The notes below the pieces were generated by a model. The model saw only the letters and a list, made by a program, of their open reading frames with translations. It had not been told where the DNA came from and ran no database searches. Below are positions 29,349-31,301 of a DNA stretch of 31,301 nucleotides, in pieces (within the stretch, counting starts at the first letter, position 1; every line of letters begins with the position of its first letter). The stretch comes from Candidatus Poribacteria bacterium (GTDB lineage Bacteria; Poribacteria; WGA-4E; PCPOR2b). The translations under genes and the position numbers were made by a program. Location of the stretch: positions 1 through 31,301 of the forward strand of contig JAPUIP010000871.1 in the NCBI GenBank assembly GCA_027296925.1, given 5' to 3'.

Positions 29349-31059
29349 TTTCATGCCTCGGCAATACGATCCGAACCGTCGTGCCAACCCCTTTTTCGCT
29401 TTCGACGGAGATCTCCCCGTTATGGTCGGTGATAATCCGTTGGACAATCGCCATGCCGAGTCCGGTGCCTGCTTCCTTCGTCGTGTAGTAAGGCGCGAAG
29501 ATATTCGCTTGAGTCTCAGCGGACATACCGATGCCGGTGTCCGCGATACGGATTTCCGGACTCTCATCCGCAACCAATTGGGTGGACACGCGCAACGTCC
29601 CGCCATCTGGCATCGCTTCAAGCGCGTTTTTGATGAGGTTGCCCAGCGACTGCGAAATCTGTGCCGGGTCAAGGTCAACTGAGGGGAGATCGGCATTGAG
29701 CGCGGTCTCAATCTGGATCTGTGTGGCGGACTCCGCGTACAGGTTCAACACATTCCGCACGATCTGATTCAGATCCGACGGCACTCGCTCCGGGGCTGGC
29801 ATGCGTGCAAATTGGTGAAATTCATCGACCATCCGCTGGAGTCTTTCTACCTCTTCGATAACGGTTTCCGTACATTCATCGAAGAGCTCGTCAAAGATCG
29901 CCGGACTGGATCGGTACGTCCGTTGCAGGTTTTCGACCGAAAGCCGGATGGGGAAGAGCGGATTTTTGATCTCGTGAGCGATGCGACGGGCAACATCCCG
30001 CCAGGCTGCAACACGCTCGGCTACGAGCAGCTTGTCCAGATTCGCCTTGAGGTCCGCTGCCATTTGATTGAAGGTCTGCGCCAGGCCGCCGATTTCATCT
30101 CGCCCCTGAACAGTGACCCGATGATCGAGGTTACCGGCGGCGATTTCAGTTGCTCCCGCTGCCAACTGATTGATCGGTTTTGTCATCTGTCCCCCGATGA
30201 CATAACTCACCACATAGACGAAAATCAGTCCAACCCCACCCGTGATCAGTAGGACTAACATGAGTTGTTTCCGCAATTCGATTTCATTTCGGTGGGAGTA
30301 GGCAATAATCAGTTCAGCAGGGGCGTCGAGATGCGACGTTAAAATCGGGATACGGCTGACACTATGCGGAATACCAATCAAATCTGTGTTTCGAAAGCCT
30401 GCGTCAGTCCGACGAAAAATCTCGAAGAGGGATTGCTGTTCAACTGTTGGAATTGTATCACCGGGGGCATTCAGCGGTTCTAAGCGACTACCTTCTTTGA
30501 GAAAAATTGGATGAAGTGCTTGATCACTCAAGGCTTGACTGAGACGCTCCCGCAGAAAATAGCCGCCCGTGACAAAACCTAGAAACCGACCTCTTGTTTG
30601 GATTGGCAATGTCACCTCGATTGTTGTGCGCTTTTCAGACGTTCGGATGCGGATAGCCTCCGGAGGTTTACGCCCCTGTGCACAGTCCAGCGCATCCGCA
30701 TCGATCACGCCGGGACGCGCATCCGAGTCACCCTTGCTTGCCACAATCAACCCGTTCGTGTCACCGTACTCTATAATATCGAGGACGCTATCCTCTATAC
30801 CGGGCGGGTTCAGCACATTATCTCGAATCGCCCGAACCACCTGCGGATGCGTTACCTTCGACTGGACGTTCTTGCGAATATCCTGAATGAGTAGATCTCG
30901 CATATGATCGATTCTGGCTTTGAACGCTTGTGCATCTTCCCGAATCTGTGTGTCAAAGGTCTTTCTGATAAAGGCACGCGAGATGGCGAAAATCCCACCG
31001 ATGGTGATAAGAAATACGGAACTATAGGTAAGGAAGATTTTGCGATGAAGCTTGCTTAT
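29341..31059 (-). CDS. Membrane sensor histidine kinase (NtrY-like), non-canonical start
   Basis: A kinase of about 572 residues when read from the ATA codon at 31059-31057. Two membrane helices (about 10-30 and 266-288) flank an outer sensor domain of about 230 residues; HAMP, then HisKA with phospho-acceptor His362 (RRIAHEIKNPLFPI), then HATPase (NLIKNALEAM, ADTGIGM, GTGLGMAIVQRI). The first ATG is at 30903, but coding sequence clearly runs upstream: RKIFLTYSSVFLITIGGIFA is a membrane helix. No ATG, GTG or TTG occurs between 30903 and the stop at 31074-31072. AAAGGA lies eight bases before the ATA, and a promoter lies further upstream. The kinase would phosphorylate the NtrC-type regulator of the same operon. 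Confidence 0.85.
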   Translation of the reverse strand: MSKLHRKIFLTYSSVFLITIGGIFAISRAFIRKTFDTQIREDAQAFKARIDHMRDLLIQDIRKNVQSKVTHPQVVRAIRDNVLNPPGIEDSVLDIIEYGDTNGLIVASKGDSDARPGVIDADALDCAQGRKPPEAIRIRTSEKRTTIEVTLPIQTRGRFLGFVTGGYFLRERLSQALSDQALHPIFLKEGSRLEPLNAPGDTIPTVEQQSLFEIFRRTDAGFRNTDLIGIPHSVSRIPILTSHLDAPAELIIAYSHRNEIELRKQLMLVLLITGGVGLIFVYVVSYVIGGQMTKPINQLAAGATEIAAGNLDHRVTVQGRDEIGGLAQTFNQMAADLKANLDKLLVAERVAAWRDVARRIAHEIKNPLFPIRLSVENLQRTYRSSPAIFDELFDECTETVIEEVERLQRMVDEFHQFARMPAPERVPSDLNQIVRNVLNLYAESATQIQIETALNADLPSVDLDPAQISQSLGNLIKNALEAMPDGGTLRVSTQLVADESPEIRIADTGIGMSAETQANIFAPYYTTKEAGTGLGMAIVQRIITDHNGEISVESEKGVGTTVRIVLPRHENG

Positions 31060-31145
31060 GGCGAAGATCCTTTACTGTTAGTTTAGGCTGTTGGGCGTAA
31101 CGCCACCACAACACGGATGTCAGGATGCTTTTCCAACGCTATGTA

Positions 31146-31174
31146 AGTGTAGCAAAGTTTATTCCTGAAATCAA
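31146..31174 (-). promoter_or_regulatory. Promoter of the kinase-xisI-regulator operon
   Basis: On the minus strand TTGATT (31174-31169) and TACACT (31151-31146) are 17 bases apart. Transcription would begin near 31139, giving a leader of about 80 bases before the ATA start. The position supports a kinase start near 31059 rather than at 30903. Confidence 0.6.
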
Positions 31175-31250
31175 GGACGATTTCTAAAGCACGACGCAAG
31201 AGACTATGGCTTCCGGAATCTCGTTGCGTTCAACTCGCACCATTTTTTCC

Positions 31251-31279
31251 TTGATTGACAATATCAATCTTGATAAAAT
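31251..31279 (+). promoter_or_regulatory. Candidate sigma-70 promoter facing out of the window
   Basis: TTGATT (31251-31256), 17-base spacer, TAAAAT (31274-31279). An overlapping TTGACA at 31255 would leave only 13 bases of spacer. The transcribed gene would begin after 31301. Confidence 0.5.
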
Positions 31280-31301
31280 TGCGTTTGCTGAATACAACAT
31301 C

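Larger units (their letters stand above)
31075..31301. other. Divergent intergenic region at the window end
   Basis: No gene is seen in these 227 bases. It holds the minus-strand kinase promoter and a plus-strand candidate promoter (31251-31279) for a gene beyond the window. Nothing else stands out. Confidence 0.5.

Noticed and set aside
31255..31279. TTGACA at 31255 as the -35 box of the outgoing promoter
   Set aside because: Spacing to TAAAAT is only 13 bases; TTGATT at 31251 with 17 bases is more plausible.

Overview
The window is bacterial, about 50% GC and gene-dense, with roughly 28 protein genes, no tRNA or rRNA gene and no CRISPR array. No marker gene fixes the taxon. A phytanoyl-CoA-dioxygenase/HEAT-repeat fusion, a XisI protein, Slr1659-like STAS proteins and a PorX-like regulator together suggest an uncultured bacterium of the Poribacteria type; this is inference. 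UGA is used as an ordinary stop in many genes here (for example the second STAS gene, rsfS, argS, the NUDIX gene and dsbD), so the genetic code is standard.

Layout, plus strand: 1-135 is a small palindromic MITE-like repeat. 180-2405 is a signalling operon of two tandem STAS-like proteins and a PAS-linked class III nucleotidyl cyclase. A perfect sigma-70 promoter at 2496-2524 opens a housekeeping cluster: DUF433-like gene, nadD, yacG, yqeK, then, after a hairpin- and repeat-rich leader, rsfS and argS. 7095-8583 is a decayed AAA ATPase (two frameshifts) plus a truncated partner, followed by a DCC thiol oxidoreductase. bioF lies on the minus strand, divergent from mrp. A strong terminator separates mrp from glcD-glcE. 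A NUDIX hydrolase and a PorX-like receiver/PglZ protein follow.

The most exciting region is 16934-21881: an ECF sigma factor, its zinc-finger anti-sigma factor, a membrane-anchored thioredoxin-like protein, a full-length DsbD and a TPR protein. The thioredoxin-like gene (18428-18868) carries an in-frame TGA exactly where the first active-site cysteine should be (W-TGA-G-F-C). A two-tier hairpin starts directly after the TGA and fits a bacterial SECIS element. It is best read as a selenoprotein with a UxxC redox centre that conventional ORF calling splits and loses.

The minus-strand block 21949-31059 reads from right to left: histidine kinase (with an apparently non-canonical ATA start), XisI, NtrC-type regulator, a GspG-like pseudopilin, prepilin peptidase, serine hydrolase, a D-threonine-aldolase/D-serine-dehydratase-like enzyme, and the PhyH-HEAT fusion. 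XisI overlaps the kinase by 8 nt and sits between kinase and regulator with no XisH. A promoter at 31251-31279 points out of the window to a gene not seen here.
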